NCBI RefSeq assembly: GCF_000422665.1
Contig: NZ_KE383899.1
Span: 136,915 to 200,914 of the forward strand
Direction of reading: 5' to 3'
From: Ferrimonas senticii DSM 18821
GTDB taxonomy: Bacteria > Pseudomonadota > Gammaproteobacteria > Enterobacterales > Shewanellaceae
DNA length: 64,000 bases
Both the position numbers and the translations under genes were made by a program. The notes below the pieces were generated by a model. That model was not told the origin of the DNA. It worked only from the letters and a program-made list of their open reading frames with translations, and did no database searches. Positions 1-10,398 of this stretch are shown here, in pieces (positions within the stretch are counted from its first letter, which is position 1; the number at the start of each line of letters is the position of its first letter).

Positions 1-1083
1 GCTGATCGCCACCCCAACCGCCGCTCCCCAGGTAAAGCGCATAAAGCCTCCCAAAGCCGCCACTGACCCGGCAGCGTGGGCAAAAGGCTCAAGCGCCAAA
101 CTGGTGCCATTGGCGGAGATGATCCCTAAAGGCCCAAGTATCAACATTACCGGGATGGTGATGCCCCACATCGAATCTGGCAGCAACAGGCGTGCCAGCA
201 CCAACAGCACCGCACCAATCAGCCCCAACCACAATGCCCAGCCCAGCATCCGCCGTGTACCATAACGTCCTACGTAGCGGGCGTTGATACTGGTGCACAG
301 CATCATCAGGCCGATATTTAATCCGAATACATAACCAAAGTGCTGCGGCGCCAAATCAAAGAATTCGATGTAGACAAAAGAAGCGTTGGTGATAAAGGCA
401 AACAGTGAGCCGGCGGTCATAATGCCGATCGCCAGATAGCTCATACAGTAACCATTGGTCAGAACTTGACGATAGGTTCGCAGCGCCCCGCGAAAGCTTA
501 ATTCACTGCGTTTTTCTGGTACTAAGGTTTCACCAATACCTAAGGTCACCGCGACAATCATGGTGATGGCGATCAGCACCAAAAACACAAACAGACTGTG
601 CCAACCGGCAAATTTCAGCAGGTATCCGCCCATGATCGGCGCCAGCAGTGGCGCTAACTGCATCACCAACATCACAAAGCTGATGGCGCGAGCAAACTCC
701 TCTTTTTGGAAGCGATCGCGGATCATCCCCATCAACACTACCGAGGTCGCGGCGCCACCGATTGCCTGCAGCGCTCGCCACAGCAGCAAGCTGTTTAGGG
801 ATTCGCTCAACACACAGCCCAGACTGGCGACCGCAAACAACAACAAGCCACCGTTCATCACTTTTAGCCGGCCAAGTGCGTCAGTTAACGGCCCAAACAG
901 CAGTTGCCCCGCGCCGAAAAACAGCAGATAGATACTGACCGTCAGCTGCACCTGTTCGGTATTAACGGCAAAGTCGCTAGCGATCGCTGGCAAGGCAGGC
1001 AAATACATATCGATAGCAAAAGGGGTTAGGCCGGCCACGAGCCCAAGGATGGCGATAATCACCGGATAGGAAGTGCTGCGCAC
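1..1083 (-). CDS. Bcr/CflA family MFS drug efflux transporter (C-terminus outside window)
   Basis: Proton-driven multidrug exporter of the inner membrane, DHA1/Bcr-CflA branch of the major facilitator superfamily. The frame is open from a GTG at 1083 to the window edge (361 codons), so about 40 C-terminal residues are missing compared with the usual ~400. The GTG has a GAGG element 7 nt upstream. The N-terminus shows TM1 ending in AIDMYLPALP, a family hallmark, then the loop 2-3 motif GPLTDALGRLKVM and a TM5 region with APIMGGYLL. About 11 hydrophobic segments are visible. The substrate cannot be told from sequence; Bcr and CflA homologues export bicyclomycin or chloramphenicol, others sulfonamides. 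It is followed upstream by nhaR on the same strand but a ~90 bp gap suggests its own promoter. Confidence 0.85.
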   Translation of the reverse strand, partial: MRSTSYPVIIAILGLVAGLTPFAIDMYLPALPAIASDFAVNTEQVQLTVSIYLLFFGAGQLLFGPLTDALGRLKVMNGGLLLFAVASLGCVLSESLNSLLLWRALQAIGGAATSVVLMGMIRDRFQKEEFARAISFVMLVMQLAPLLAPIMGGYLLKFAGWHSLFVFLVLIAITMIVAVTLGIGETLVPEKRSELSFRGALRTYRQVLTNGYCMSYLAIGIMTAGSLFAFITNASFVYIEFFDLAPQHFGYVFGLNIGLMMLCTSINARYVGRYGTRRMLGWALWLGLIGAVLLVLARLLLPDSMWGITIPVMLILGPLGIISANGTSLALEPFAHAAGSVAALGGFMRFTWGAAVGVAIS

Positions 1084-1173
1084 AGGGGTACCTCGCAAAA
1101 TGAACGGCGCATGATCCCACCGCCCCCGTCACAGCACAAGAGCGTTAGCTAACAAACTGTCGAGACGATGTGA

Positions 1174-2085
1174 TCAAGCCAACGTTTTGTCTAAGGCCGT
1201 TTGCGCCGCAAAGTACTCGCTAAAGTCGGCATCCAACAGACGCCGTACCGCTGGATGCTGGATCATCCGTTCGGCAAACATCAGGTGGTACTCTTCCTGC
1301 ACCTGTTCGGTTTCGCCGATAAGTACCAAGCCCGCTTTCAACAGTTCCGCCTTTTGCAGCCTTGGCACCACAAATACCCCATGACTGTTGCGACCAAAGG
1401 CTTTCATCATCGCCGCGTCGTCGAACTCGCCCATCACCTTGGGAGTAACGCCGATGCCATCAAACCAGCGCAGTAACTGCTGCCCTAACGCCGATTGCCG
1501 TTGCGGCAGCAACATCGCCGCTTGGGCAAGGTTATGTGGAAAGGTTCCGGACAGTGGCTCGCGACTGAAAAAGCAGATGCCACAACTGCCAAGGCGCTGG
1601 CTTAAGATTGTCGGGTAGTTCAACGATTGCGCATCGCTGCCGGACAGAATCATATCCAACTTGTGTTGCTCTAAACGCTCGGCAAGCTGCGCATCCGAAG
1701 CTTGATAACAGTTTAGACGGATGCTGCCATCGGCGGGGATCACCGTCATCAACAGCTGGCTAACCATCGGTTTTGCCAGCGTTTCGGCGATGCCCACTTC
1801 AAACAGAATCGATTCATCTTTGCTGTAATTAAGCAAATCCTGCATCTCATTGGCGAGATTGAACATCTGCTCAGCATAGCGGTATACCAGCAAGCCCAAT
1901 TTGGTCGCCTGCAACTGGCGACCATTGCGGCTGAAAAGCTTACCACCCAGGCGCTGCTCTAACTGACGGATCTGACCGGTGACGGTTTGCGGTGCCAGGC
2001 ATAACGCCTCGGCTGCGGCCACCACCGAGCCTTTTTTCTGTACCATCCAAAAATAATACAGGTGATTGAAGTTAAAGTGCGCCAT
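1174..2085 (-). CDS. nhaR: Na+-responsive LysR-family activator NhaR
   Basis: LysR-type transcriptional activator of the sodium/proton antiporter gene nhaA. The 303-residue length matches the family. The N-terminus MAHFNFNHLYYFWMVQKKGS followed by the winged helix-turn-helix (about residues 5-64) is the characteristic NhaR start; the rest is the periplasmic-binding-like effector domain. The gene starts only 5 bp downstream of the nhaA stop, the same nhaA-nhaR operon order as in E. coli, so both are probably co-transcribed and induced by Na+ and alkaline pH. Confidence 0.93.
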   Translation of the reverse strand: MAHFNFNHLYYFWMVQKKGSVVAAAEALCLAPQTVTGQIRQLEQRLGGKLFSRNGRQLQATKLGLLVYRYAEQMFNLANEMQDLLNYSKDESILFEVGIAETLAKPMVSQLLMTVIPADGSIRLNCYQASDAQLAERLEQHKLDMILSGSDAQSLNYPTILSQRLGSCGICFFSREPLSGTFPHNLAQAAMLLPQRQSALGQQLLRWFDGIGVTPKVMGEFDDAAMMKAFGRNSHGVFVVPRLQKAELLKAGLVLIGETEQVQEEYHLMFAERMIQHPAVRRLLDADFSEYFAAQTALDKTLA

Positions 2086-2090
2086 CGAGG

Positions 2091-3281
2091 TTACGACTCA
2101 GTTACTGCGGATTTCGCCGGTTGCTTTGTGGTTAAGCGCAGCATCATAAAGCCAAGTACCGCCGCCACACCAGAGCCGATTAAGATCCCCAAGCGTGCCA
2201 TTGAACTGTACTCGACCATACCCGCTTCAAACGCCAGCGAGGCCACGAACATCGCCATGGTAAAGCCGATACCGCACAGCAGGCCCACCCCGACCATCTG
2301 CGTCCAGTTAACATCATCTGGCAAGCGCGCCATTTTAGTGGCCACCGCAATGGCACTGAACAGCACAATGCCCAGTGGCTTACCTACCAACAGACCCAGG
2401 GCAATACCAAGCGGCAATGCGGCGGTCAGATCGGCGAAACTGACATTGTCTAGCGGCACCCCTGCGTTGACGAAGGCAAACAACGGCAGAATAAAGAAGG
2501 TGCTCCATGGATGCAGGCTATGCTCTAGCGCCGCACTTGGGCAGCCTTCGCCGCCATCTTCGTCAGCGGGGATAGTAAAGGCCAGCACCACCCCCGCCAG
2601 TGTTGCGTGTACGCCGGACTTGAGTACTGCAACCCACAATACCGTGCCCACCAGCATGTACGGCAGACGGCTGCGCACACCAAAGCGGTTCATGGTGATC
2701 AGCACCGCAATCGCAATACCGGCCACGGTCAAACTGATGGTCGACAGCGAACCACTGTAAAACAGCGCAATAATCAAAATCGCCAACAGGTCGTCAATGA
2801 TCGCCAGCGCCAGCAAAAACACCTTTAATGCCGGCGGTACGCCGCTGCCAACCAGAGCCAATACCCCAAGCGCGAAAGCAATGTCAGTCGCCGCTGGGAT
2901 CGCCCAACCGTTTAGCGCCACCGGATCGCCGCCGGCGATGTAAACAAAAATCAGTGCCGGCGCCACCATGCCGCCGATGGCGGCAAAGCTTGGTAACGCC
3001 GCCTGCTGCCAAGAAGACAGGGCGCCATACAGCAGCTCACGCTTAACCTCCAAGCCGATCAGCAGGAAAAACAGCGCCATCAACAGATCGTTAACCCATA
3101 ACAACAACGGTTTATCCAGATCCAACGGCCCAATACGGATCTGCAGTGGCAGATCCAAAATGCCCTTGTAAAAGGTCGATAATCCCGAGTTGGCGAAGGT
3201 CATCGACAACACCACCATCAGCAGCAAAATCACACCGCCAGCAGCAGGCTGTCCCAAAAAGTTCATAATGCGCCGTGGCAT
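2091..3281 (-). CDS. nhaA: Na+/H+ antiporter NhaA
   Basis: Inner-membrane electrogenic antiporter that expels Na+ (or Li+) in exchange for protons. At 396 residues it is close to E. coli NhaA (388). The ion-binding aspartates are at the canonical positions: D163-D164 in LALAIIDDLLAIL and D133 in AATDIAFALG. Twelve hydrophobic segments are visible. The ATG at 3281 has a GGAG element 9 nt upstream. It is the first gene of an operon with nhaR; the ~195 bp between it and the divergent thyA should hold both promoters. Confidence 0.96.
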   Translation of the reverse strand: MPRRIMNFLGQPAAGGVILLLMVVLSMTFANSGLSTFYKGILDLPLQIRIGPLDLDKPLLLWVNDLLMALFFLLIGLEVKRELLYGALSSWQQAALPSFAAIGGMVAPALIFVYIAGGDPVALNGWAIPAATDIAFALGVLALVGSGVPPALKVFLLALAIIDDLLAILIIALFYSGSLSTISLTVAGIAIAVLITMNRFGVRSRLPYMLVGTVLWVAVLKSGVHATLAGVVLAFTIPADEDGGEGCPSAALEHSLHPWSTFFILPLFAFVNAGVPLDNVSFADLTAALPLGIALGLLVGKPLGIVLFSAIAVATKMARLPDDVNWTQMVGVGLLCGIGFTMAMFVASLAFEAGMVEYSSMARLGILIGSGVAAVLGFMMLRLTTKQPAKSAVTES

Positions 3282-3476
3282 ATATCGAAAGCTCCGTTAA
3301 ACAATCACAAAGGACTCAGTCTACGCAGCAAGCAGATTTTGGAAAAATCGCTTGTTTCGGCCATTAAACTCGAAAAAACCGAGCTATTAGCCGTGCATCC
3401 CAAATCATAGTCGCTGCATCCGCCTTCTGTTAGGATCTTGTCGATTCAATAACATAACTGCGAGTACCCCGCCCCG

Positions 3477-4328
3477 ATGAAACAGTATCTGGATCTGTGC
3501 CAACGAATCATTGACCAAGGTCAGTGGGTTGACAATGAACGCACTGGCAAACGCTGCTTAACCGTAATTAATGCCGATCTGGAATACGATGTCGGCGCCG
3601 GCCAATTCCCATTGGTAACCACCCGTAAAAGTTTCTACAAAGCGGCAATCGCCGAAGTAATAGGCTACCTGCGCGGTTACGACAACGCCGCCGACTTTCG
3701 CAAACTGGGCACCAAAACTTGGGATGCGAATGCCAACCTAAACCCCGCTTGGCTGGCTAATCCCCATCGCAAAGGCGAAGATGACTGCGGCTTTATCTAC
3801 GGTGCGGTTGCCCGTAACTTCCCAAAGCCCGATGGCGGTAGCATCGATCTGTTAAAACAGATCATCGATGACTTAAAAAATGGCGTCGACAATCGTGGCG
3901 AAATCCTAACCTTCTACCACCCCGGCGCCTTCCATATGGGCTGCCTTCGTCCTTGCATGTACAGCCATCACTTTTCGCTGCTGGGCGACACACTTTACCT
4001 AAACAGCACCCAGCGCAGCTGCGACGTGCCACTGGGGCTTAATTTCAATATGGTTCAGGTGTACGTGCTGCTGGCACTGGTGGCGCAGATCACCGGTCAT
4101 AAGCCAGGCAAGGCCTACCACAAGATCGTTAACGCTCACATTTACGAAGATCAGCTAGAGCTGATGCGCGATGTGCAGCTAAAGCGGGAACCACTGCCGC
4201 TGCCAACTTTAAAGATCAACCCTAAGATCAAGTCACTAGAAGACTTAGAAACGTGGGTAACCATGGATGATTTCGAGGTGATCGGTTACCAGCATCACGA
4301 ACCGATTCAATACCCATTCTCGGTCTAA
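3477..4328 (+). CDS. thyA: Thymidylate synthase ThyA
   Basis: Cytoplasmic folate-dependent methylation of dUMP to dTMP. The protein has 283 residues, longer than E. coli ThyA (264) and like the Vibrio-type form. The nucleophilic cysteine is probably C160 in the divergent motif [10 protein letters not shown], and the dUMP-binding [13 protein letters not shown] is at 179-191. In E. coli thyA is the last gene of the lgt transcription unit; here it sits at the same locus but on the opposite strand, converging on lgt with a shared terminator between them. Confidence 0.96.
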   Translation: MKQYLDLCQRIIDQGQWVDNERTGKRCLTVINADLEYDVGAGQFPLVTTRKSFYKAAIAEVIGYLRGYDNAADFRKLGTKTWDANANLNPAWLANPHRKGEDDCGFIYGAVARNFPKPDGGSIDLLKQIIDDLKNGVDNRGEILTFYHPGAFHMGCLRPCMYSHHFSLLGDTLYLNSTQRSCDVPLGLNFNMVQVYVLLALVAQITGHKPGKAYHKIVNAHIYEDQLELMRDVQLKREPLPLPTLKINPKIKSLEDLETWVTMDDFEVIGYQHHEPIQYPFSV

Positions 4329-4346
4329 TACCAATTCGCCTAAAGC

Positions 4347-4386
4347 AAAAACGGCGGCCACCAGATAACTGGTGGCCGCCGTTTTA
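4347..4386. terminator. Bidirectional rho-independent terminator between thyA and lgt
   Basis: A perfect 14-bp stem (4351-4364 with 4369-4382) and loop ATAA, flanked by an A run on the left and a T run on the right, so it can stop transcription from both converging genes. Confidence 0.9.
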
Positions 4387-4400
4387 TTACTTAAACGCGA

Positions 4401-5189
4401 TTACTTAACCGCTTTAACTGGGCGGAACATCAAGAATGCGCCGAACGCCAGCATTGGTACCGTCAACAACTGTCCCATGGTCAAGCCGAAATAGAGGCTC
4501 ATATGAGCATCCGGTTGACGGACAAACTCTACCGCAAAGCGGCTTAGCCCGTAGCCAACCAAGAACAGCCCCGCAACCGCTCCAGGGCGTGGGTTGCGTC
4601 CCTTGTACCACCACAGGGCGATAAACAGCACCAGCCCCTCCAACACCGCTTCATACAGCTGCGATGGGTGGCGTGGCAATGGCCCAGCTCCTGGGAACAC
4701 GAAGCCCCAAGGCACATCGGTGGTGCGTCCCCACAACTCGCCATTAATGAAATTACCGATGCGGCCAAAGCCAAGACCGATTGGCACCACCGGCGCAACC
4801 AGATCGGCTACCTGCCAATAGCTACGCTTTTGCCGCCAAGCGATAAAGCCCATGGCGCTGATCACCCCGATCAGCCCACCGTGGAATGACATCCCGCCAT
4901 CGGTGATCTTAAACAGGTACAGCGGATCTTCGAGGAACCACTCAAAACCGTAAAACAGCACATAGCCAATGCGACCGCCAAGCACGACCCCAAGAAAGCT
5001 GTAGAACAGCAGATCCGAGACATCATCCCGGGTCCAACCGGAATTCGGCTGATCCGCGTGCCGATTCAACAGCCCCAGCGCCGCCAAAAAGCCGACCAGA
5101 TACATCAGCCCATACCAGCGCAATGCCACTGGCCCTATTTGGAAAATAATCGGATCGATCTGAGGAAAGGGAAACCACGGTTCAGACAT
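4401..5189 (-). CDS. lgt: Prolipoprotein diacylglyceryl transferase Lgt
   Basis: Inner-membrane enzyme that moves diacylglycerol from phosphatidylglycerol to the lipobox cysteine of prolipoproteins, the first step of lipoprotein maturation. Signature segments [21 protein letters not shown] and [11 protein letters not shown] are present, as are seven hydrophobic stretches. The ATG at 5189 ([13 protein letters not shown]) matches the family N-terminus; an in-frame TTG 24 nt upstream would add eight residues and is less likely. The product is 262 residues. It is the last gene of the rppH-ptsP-lgt unit. Confidence 0.95.
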   Translation of the reverse strand: MSEPWFPFPQIDPIIFQIGPVALRWYGLMYLVGFLAALGLLNRHADQPNSGWTRDDVSDLLFYSFLGVVLGGRIGYVLFYGFEWFLEDPLYLFKITDGGMSFHGGLIGVISAMGFIAWRQKRSYWQVADLVAPVVPIGLGFGRIGNFINGELWGRTTDVPWGFVFPGAGPLPRHPSQLYEAVLEGLVLFIALWWYKGRNPRPGAVAGLFLVGYGLSRFAVEFVRQPDAHMSLYFGLTMGQLLTVPMLAFGAFLMFRPVKAVK

Positions 5190-5293
5190 ACGAATCAGGT
5201 ACTCTGGGTACAAAAAATTTGGCTCTAGGATAGAGAGTTACGCCAAAACGAGCAACGCCCGATAACTCGGGCGCAGAGGTCACAACGGTTCGG

Positions 5294-7510
5294 CTAAAAC
5301 TCCTGCAGATGGGTTAAACCGACCTGTTCTAAATGGCTTTTCAGCAGTTGCCGCACCTGTTGGCTGTCACGCGCCATCAGTAATTGCTGGCGCAGCGTTT
5401 GCAGTTGCTGCAACTGCAGTTGCCGCACCAAATAGTGAACCGGCCCGAGCGCTTGGGCATTCATGCTGAGATCCCGATAACCCAGCGCCAACAGCATCAG
5501 CGCGCCCTTTAGCTCGCCGGCCAATTCACCGCACAGGCTAAAGGGCTTATCACCGCACTGCTCGGCCACCATCGCCAACGCTTGCACAACCGCAGGGTGG
5601 TAACTATCGAACTGCTGTCCGACTCGATCATTGTTGCGATCCACCGCCAGCAAGTATTGGGTGAGATCGTTCGAGCCAACCGAGACAAAATCAACCTGCT
5701 GTAACCATGGCCGCAGTTGCAACAGCGCCGCGGGCACCTCAATCATAATGCCAAGCTCTGGCATCGGCAGCGGCCGATCGAGCTCTTCAACCAACTCGGC
5801 CGCCGCTTGATGCAGCAAGCGCTGGCACTGATGGATCTCATCCAAGCGTGCCACCATTGGCACCAAAATTTTTAAGTTGCCGGTGTCTGCATTGGCGTGG
5901 ATCAGTGCTCGCAACTGGCTTAAAAACAGCTCGGGATGATCCAAGCTTAAACGCACACCACGCCAACCCAAAAACGGATTGTCTTCACTGATTGGCATAT
6001 AGGGCAGTGGCTTATCGCCGCCGACATCCAGCGTTCGGATCACCACCGGTTTACCGGCAGCTTGCTCCAACATCTGCTGATAGTGACGACGCTGCTGTTG
6101 TTCCGATGGGAAATGCGTCGCGGCCATAAACAGCGCTTCGGTACGGTATAAGCCAACGCCGCTGACACCATCAACGGCCAACACTTCACCGATGGCGCCG
6201 GCATCGGCATTGAGCATTAATTTGACCGGCTGGTTATCGGCGCTGATGCAGGGCTGGCACAGTTGCTCCGCCATCTGCGCCAGCAGTCGCTGCCGCTGCG
6301 CCTTATGATCACTAAAGCGCGCCAATTGCTGGGAATCCGGTTCAAGCCACAACTGACCAGAAAGCGCGTCCAGCAACAGCGGTTTGTCTTGCAGTTGGTT
6401 AAGGCTAACCCCTTCAACCCCGACAATCGCGGGAATGCCCATCGCGCGAGCCAAGATGGCGGCATGCGAGTTAACCCCGCCGCGCAAACTCACCAACCCC
6501 TGCAAGCGGTCGCTGTGGTGCTCCAGCAGCATGCTGGCACTCAACTCTTCGGCCACTAAGATCGCTTGCTCGCAATCGTCGCTGCGAGGTGATTCGGTCT
6601 GTTGCAGTTTGCTCAGTAAGCGCACCGCCAGATCATGCAGATCACCGGCGCGTTCTCGCAGATATTCATCGCTTAACCCAGCCATCCGCTCGATCGCCTG
6701 GCCCATCACCCGGCAAACCGCCGTTTCGCTGCTCCAGCCTTGCTGGCACTCCTGCTCGAGGCTGCGTTTGAGCTCAGGATCATCCAATAGCAACTGATAG
6801 CCATCAAACAACATCTGGATTTCGTCGCTATCAAGCCCATCAGCCAGCGATTGCAGATCGCCACTGACTGCTTGTAGGGCGGCCAACAGCCGTGGCCATT
6901 CACTTGCAGGAGCGCTGCTGCGCTTGGCCGCTTGCTGCAAATTGGCGGTAGGGCGAAGCACCACCGCGGTGCCAATGGCGATCCCAGCGCTGGCCGCTAA
7001 GCCACCAAAACAGCGCCGAGGCTGCTGCCGTTTGGCCGCTAACGCGCGCTGCTGTACCCGTGGCGCCAGTTGCGACGCCAGAGTAATAAGAAACGATTCT
7101 TCCTCTTCGGAAAACTGACGGGCAACGCACTGCTGCACCGCCAACACCCCCACCAACTGCGCCCGATGGATCAGCGGCACCGCCAAAAAGGCTTTGAAAT
7201 CGTCTTCGTGAGTTTCAGGTAGGTGTTTAAAAGCTGGATGTTGCGAAGCATCGGCCAGATTAAGCAACTCTTCGCGCTGGGCGACGGTGCCCACCACCCC
7301 TTCGCCGAGCTGCAACCGCGCTCGGCCGATGGACTCTGCGGCAAGGCCGTGACTGGCGCTTAACAACAAGCCCTGTTCGTCCAATAGATAGAGCGAACAG
7401 CAATCGCTGTTGATGGCCGCTTTGGTCAGGTTCACCAGATCGGTAACCGACTGTTCGACGGTCTCGGCACGGGAGACCTGCTGCACAATTTGCCGCAGAG
7501 TATGAATCAT
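5294..7510 (-). CDS. ptsP: Phosphoenolpyruvate-protein phosphotransferase PtsP (EI-Ntr)
   Basis: First enzyme of the nitrogen-related phosphotransferase system: it autophosphorylates with PEP and passes phosphate to NPr. At 738 residues it has an N-terminal GAF domain (~1-160), the PEP-utilising N-terminal domain (~170-300), the phosphohistidine swivel domain with [21 protein letters not shown], and the C-terminal PEP-binding TIM barrel ([22 protein letters not shown]). Its ATG overlaps the rppH stop by 4 bp, implying translational coupling. In enterobacteria the GAF domain senses glutamine and 2-oxoglutarate. Confidence 0.95.
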   Translation of the reverse strand: MIHTLRQIVQQVSRAETVEQSVTDLVNLTKAAINSDCCSLYLLDEQGLLLSASHGLAAESIGRARLQLGEGVVGTVAQREELLNLADASQHPAFKHLPETHEDDFKAFLAVPLIHRAQLVGVLAVQQCVARQFSEEEESFLITLASQLAPRVQQRALAAKRQQPRRCFGGLAASAGIAIGTAVVLRPTANLQQAAKRSSAPASEWPRLLAALQAVSGDLQSLADGLDSDEIQMLFDGYQLLLDDPELKRSLEQECQQGWSSETAVCRVMGQAIERMAGLSDEYLRERAGDLHDLAVRLLSKLQQTESPRSDDCEQAILVAEELSASMLLEHHSDRLQGLVSLRGGVNSHAAILARAMGIPAIVGVEGVSLNQLQDKPLLLDALSGQLWLEPDSQQLARFSDHKAQRQRLLAQMAEQLCQPCISADNQPVKLMLNADAGAIGEVLAVDGVSGVGLYRTEALFMAATHFPSEQQQRRHYQQMLEQAAGKPVVIRTLDVGGDKPLPYMPISEDNPFLGWRGVRLSLDHPELFLSQLRALIHANADTGNLKILVPMVARLDEIHQCQRLLHQAAAELVEELDRPLPMPELGIMIEVPAALLQLRPWLQQVDFVSVGSNDLTQYLLAVDRNNDRVGQQFDSYHPAVVQALAMVAEQCGDKPFSLCGELAGELKGALMLLALGYRDLSMNAQALGPVHYLVRQLQLQQLQTLRQQLLMARDSQQVRQLLKSHLEQVGLTHLQEF

Positions 7511-8049
7511 CGTTGACGTCGCCGACGACGGGGCCGTGCGGCTTCGGGCTTTCCTTTGCTTTGAGGTTGATGTTGACCAGCTAACGCTGGCAGCGTGAAC
7601 TCATCTAATACCTTACGATAGACCTCACGCTTAAAAGAGACCACCTGTCTGACTGGGTACCAGTAACTTACCCAACGCCAGTCATCGAACTCTGGATGGC
7701 CGCTCGCGGCCAAATTGATGCGGCTTTCCGCACACTGCAGTTGCAGCAGGAACCATTTCTGCTTCTGGCCAATGCACACGGGTTTGCTGTCTTGGCGCAC
7801 CAACCGTTTCGGTAAACGGTAGCGTAACCAAGAGCGGCTGCGGGCGATAATGCGAACCTCTTCGCGCTTCAGCCCCACCTCTTCAAACAACTCGCGATAC
7901 ATCGCCTGCTCTGCGCTTTCACCATCGTTGATGCCCCCTTGCGGAAACTGCCACGAATGTTGGCCGAAGCGGCGTGCCCAAAGCACCTGCCCAGAGCGAT
8001 TGCAGATAATGATCCCAACGTTGGCTCGAAAGCCGTCGCTATCGATCAC
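7507..8049 (-). CDS. rppH: RNA 5'-pyrophosphohydrolase RppH
   Basis: Nudix hydrolase that removes pyrophosphate from 5'-triphosphorylated mRNA and so starts RNase E-dependent decay. The Nudix box GX5EX7REUXEEXGU is complete ([20 protein letters not shown]). It has 180 residues with an arginine-rich C-terminal tail (PRRRRRQR), which could add RNA affinity. It is first in the operon rppH-ptsP-lgt and divergent from mutH, as in E. coli. Confidence 0.95.
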   Translation of the reverse strand: MIDSDGFRANVGIIICNRSGQVLWARRFGQHSWQFPQGGINDGESAEQAMYRELFEEVGLKREEVRIIARSRSWLRYRLPKRLVRQDSKPVCIGQKQKWFLLQLQCAESRINLAASGHPEFDDWRWVSYWYPVRQVVSFKREVYRKVLDEFTLPALAGQHQPQSKGKPEAARPRRRRRQR

Positions 8050-8517
8050 TGAATAATCCGATTAATTTCGTAACTTGCTGGGATTGTTCCACAAACTCCA
8101 GTGACCGGCAAATGAGCCAAACGGGGGTTGTGACTAAAGTTATAAACAGAAGATATCCACTGAGTCTGTGGATAACCTCGTGAATAACCCGATATATCTA
8201 ACGTATCGCCGAAAATATCAACGCCAACAAATCAACACCACCCAAACAAAACAAAACAAACTCATTTAATATCAACAACTTAAAAATAAAAATCAGGATT
8301 GAATGGCGTCAGCCTGCTTGCTTGCTGCTTTTTTGCGCAACCATTGCCACTGTCACAAAGATCACAAAAGGTCACGGTTTTATCCACAACGAGCAATTAA
8401 CTGAGCTAAAAATCAACAACTCTCGCCGATATAGGGACTGCATTTGGGGATAACACCAGATATAGTGATCGGCTCTCCGAGGCCGTCTCACCCCATCGCT
8501 CACAAGAGTCGTTTGTT
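8050..8517. other. AT-rich rppH-mutH intergenic region with DnaA boxes
   Basis: A 468 bp gap, much richer in A+T than its flanks, that must hold the divergent rppH and mutH promoters. It has two exact DnaA 9-mers: the reverse-strand copy at 8167-8175 and TTATCCACA at 8380-8388, plus near matches around 8152-8160 and 8444-8452. No ORF, hairpin terminator or RNA gene was recognised. Confidence 0.55.
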
Positions 8518-9183
8518 ATGCACCCAGCCCCTACCTCGATAGCCCAGTTGCTTGAACGCGCAAACCAGATCGCCGGTTGGCAACTTGGCGAATTAGCCAG
8601 TTCGATGGGACTGCAAGCGCCAGCGGATCTGCGCCATCACAAAGGTTGGGTTGGCCAGTTGTTGGAGTTGTGGCTTGGCGCCAACGCCGGTTCACGACCT
8701 GAACCCGACTTTCCTGCCCTCGGGGTCGAGCTAAAAACCATCCCCATTGACGACCATGGTCAACCGCTGGAGTCGACCTACATCAGTGTCTGTCCACTGA
8801 CCGGGCTAACCGGTCTGCGCTGGCAAGATTCAGCGGTTTGTCACAAATTACAACAGGTGCTGTGGATCCCCGTGCAAGGCAATAAGGCGATCCCACCGGC
8901 ACAACGTCATATCGGCATGCCACTGTTGTGGCAACCGACCCCAGCCCAACAACTGCAGTTGCAGCAGGATTGGGAAGAGTTGATAGAGCAAGTGGCACTG
9001 GGCAATGTCGAGCAGATCACCGCTCATCAGGGAGAGTTACTGCAGTTGCGACCCAAAGCCGCCAACCGCAAAGCACTGACCGACGCCATCGGCCCAAATG
9101 GAAATAAAATTCAGACCCTTCCACGAGGTTTTTACCTGCGTAGCCGCTTCACAAGCGCATTATTACGGCAGCATTTTGTTTGA
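8518..9183 (+). CDS. mutH: DNA mismatch repair endonuclease MutH
   Basis: Methyl-directed mismatch repair nickase: cuts the unmethylated strand at hemimethylated GATC when activated by MutL. The 221-residue protein has the catalytic D-x6-E-x-K as D64, E71 and K73 (DFPALGVELK). It also has the N-terminal LLERANQIAGWQLGELA segment of the family. Its presence implies a Dam/GATC-based repair system. Divergent from rppH, as in E. coli. Confidence 0.95.
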   Translation: MHPAPTSIAQLLERANQIAGWQLGELASSMGLQAPADLRHHKGWVGQLLELWLGANAGSRPEPDFPALGVELKTIPIDDHGQPLESTYISVCPLTGLTGLRWQDSAVCHKLQQVLWIPVQGNKAIPPAQRHIGMPLLWQPTPAQQLQLQQDWEELIEQVALGNVEQITAHQGELLQLRPKAANRKALTDAIGPNGNKIQTLPRGFYLRSRFTSALLRQHFV

Positions 9184-9219
9184 TCTTAATCAATTTATGC
9201 AGCCGAGATCGCGCCAGCG

Positions 9220-10398
9220 ATGCTGGTGCCAGTTCACAATATTCATTACAATCGTGCGCTGTTTCGACCTGCCCCATTCCGACTACGTAGCGATATCCCT
9301 TTGCAAGCGACCCAAGAATTAAAAAAATTCGCCTTTGCCGTTGCCGCCTGGTCTGCGGCGATGCTGATTTTCGTATCGTTACGGTTCACCCTGACCCACG
9401 AAACCATCACCGACGCCAACACCCTTGGGGATGTGGTGACGCTAGTGCTTTACCTGGGCACCATCTTAGGCTGCTTACACTGGTTGTCGAACCTGATTGC
9501 GGTCACCAGTCCACTGCGGCGGATGAACTATCTGACCATCGTGGTATTTAAAGGGGTGTTTTTGCTGGTTGGCGCCTTGGTGCTGATTAAGATCACCACC
9601 TGGATCAACACCTGGACGCCGACCCCGATTGAAGATCGCCACTACAACGATCTAACCCAAAGTCTGCTGGACAGTTCCGCCACCCAAGTGCTGCTGGCCT
9701 ATTTTGTTTGGGTTCGCCTCTGTTTGGCATTCTTTGAACAGATGGTGCTGCTGGTTGGTACTCGCAACTTGGTCAACATGGGGCTGGGTAACTATCACCG
9801 GCCACGCCAAGAGGAACGAGTCTTTCTGTTTATCGATATGGCCGGTTCCACCGCCCATGCCGAAGCCTTAGGCGACTTCCAATTCTCACGCTTAGTCCAA
9901 GACTGCTTCGACCTACTCTCCTCTTGCGTGACTCGTCAGCACGGCGAGATCTACCGCTACATCGGTGATGCCGCAATGATCAGTTGGGAGCTAAACCACG
10001 ACCGCAACTTGGAGCACAGCCTCGATCTCTATCATGAGTTCGTGCAGTTGATCGGTTGGCATCGAGATTACTTTGAAGAGCAGTACGGCTTTATGCCGCG
10101 CTTTAAAGGGGCGATCCACGGTGGTCGTGTTATGACCGCGGTGGTGGGCGTTAATAAACAGGAGATCAGCTACTTCTCCGATGTGATTAACACCTTAGCG
10201 CGACTGCAAGATCAATGCGGGCCGCTGAAGAAGAATCTGCTGATCTCCGGTCAAATTCGTCATCGCTTAGGCGACAACCCCAACTATCAATTAGAGGCCA
10301 TCGGTCCCATGCGCTTAAAGGGCAAGCAGCATGAGATCGACGTTTACGCGGTTACTTCGTTGGCAGCAACTGCTGAATCATCTGCCCCAGAGTTCTGA
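9220..10398 (+). CDS. Membrane-bound class III adenylate/guanylate cyclase
   Basis: Predicted to make a cyclic nucleotide at the inner-membrane face. About four hydrophobic segments occupy residues 35-185, followed by a class III cyclase domain (~200-370). Two metal-binding aspartates are visible in FIDMAGSTAHAE (~206) and YIGDAAMISW (~250). Later motifs include FKGAIHGGRVMTAVVG and SYFSDVINTLARLQ. The chosen ATG has no strong ribosome site. The base specificity (ATP or GTP) cannot be decided by eye. The last 47 bp overlap the 3' end of the convergent oxyR. Confidence 0.8.
   Translation: MLVPVHNIHYNRALFRPAPFRLRSDIPLQATQELKKFAFAVAAWSAAMLIFVSLRFTLTHETITDANTLGDVVTLVLYLGTILGCLHWLSNLIAVTSPLRRMNYLTIVVFKGVFLLVGALVLIKITTWINTWTPTPIEDRHYNDLTQSLLDSSATQVLLAYFVWVRLCLAFFEQMVLLVGTRNLVNMGLGNYHRPRQEERVFLFIDMAGSTAHAEALGDFQFSRLVQDCFDLLSSCVTRQHGEIYRYIGDAAMISWELNHDRNLEHSLDLYHEFVQLIGWHRDYFEEQYGFMPRFKGAIHGGRVMTAVVGVNKQEISYFSDVINTLARLQDQCGPLKKNLLISGQIRHRLGDNPNYQLEAIGPMRLKGKQHEIDVYAVTSLAATAESSAPEF

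Noticed and set aside
1-1083. Broken transporter gene
   Set aside because: Only short ORFs with ATG starts are seen, but reading from GTG 1083 gives one open frame to the window edge, so the gene is intact here.
2062-2760. 232-codon plus-strand ORF
   Set aside because: Antisense shadow of nhaA, a certain gene.
8050-8517. Chromosomal replication origin
   Set aside because: DnaA boxes are present but the usual neighbours (mnmG, mioC, dnaA) are not, and too few boxes are clustered.
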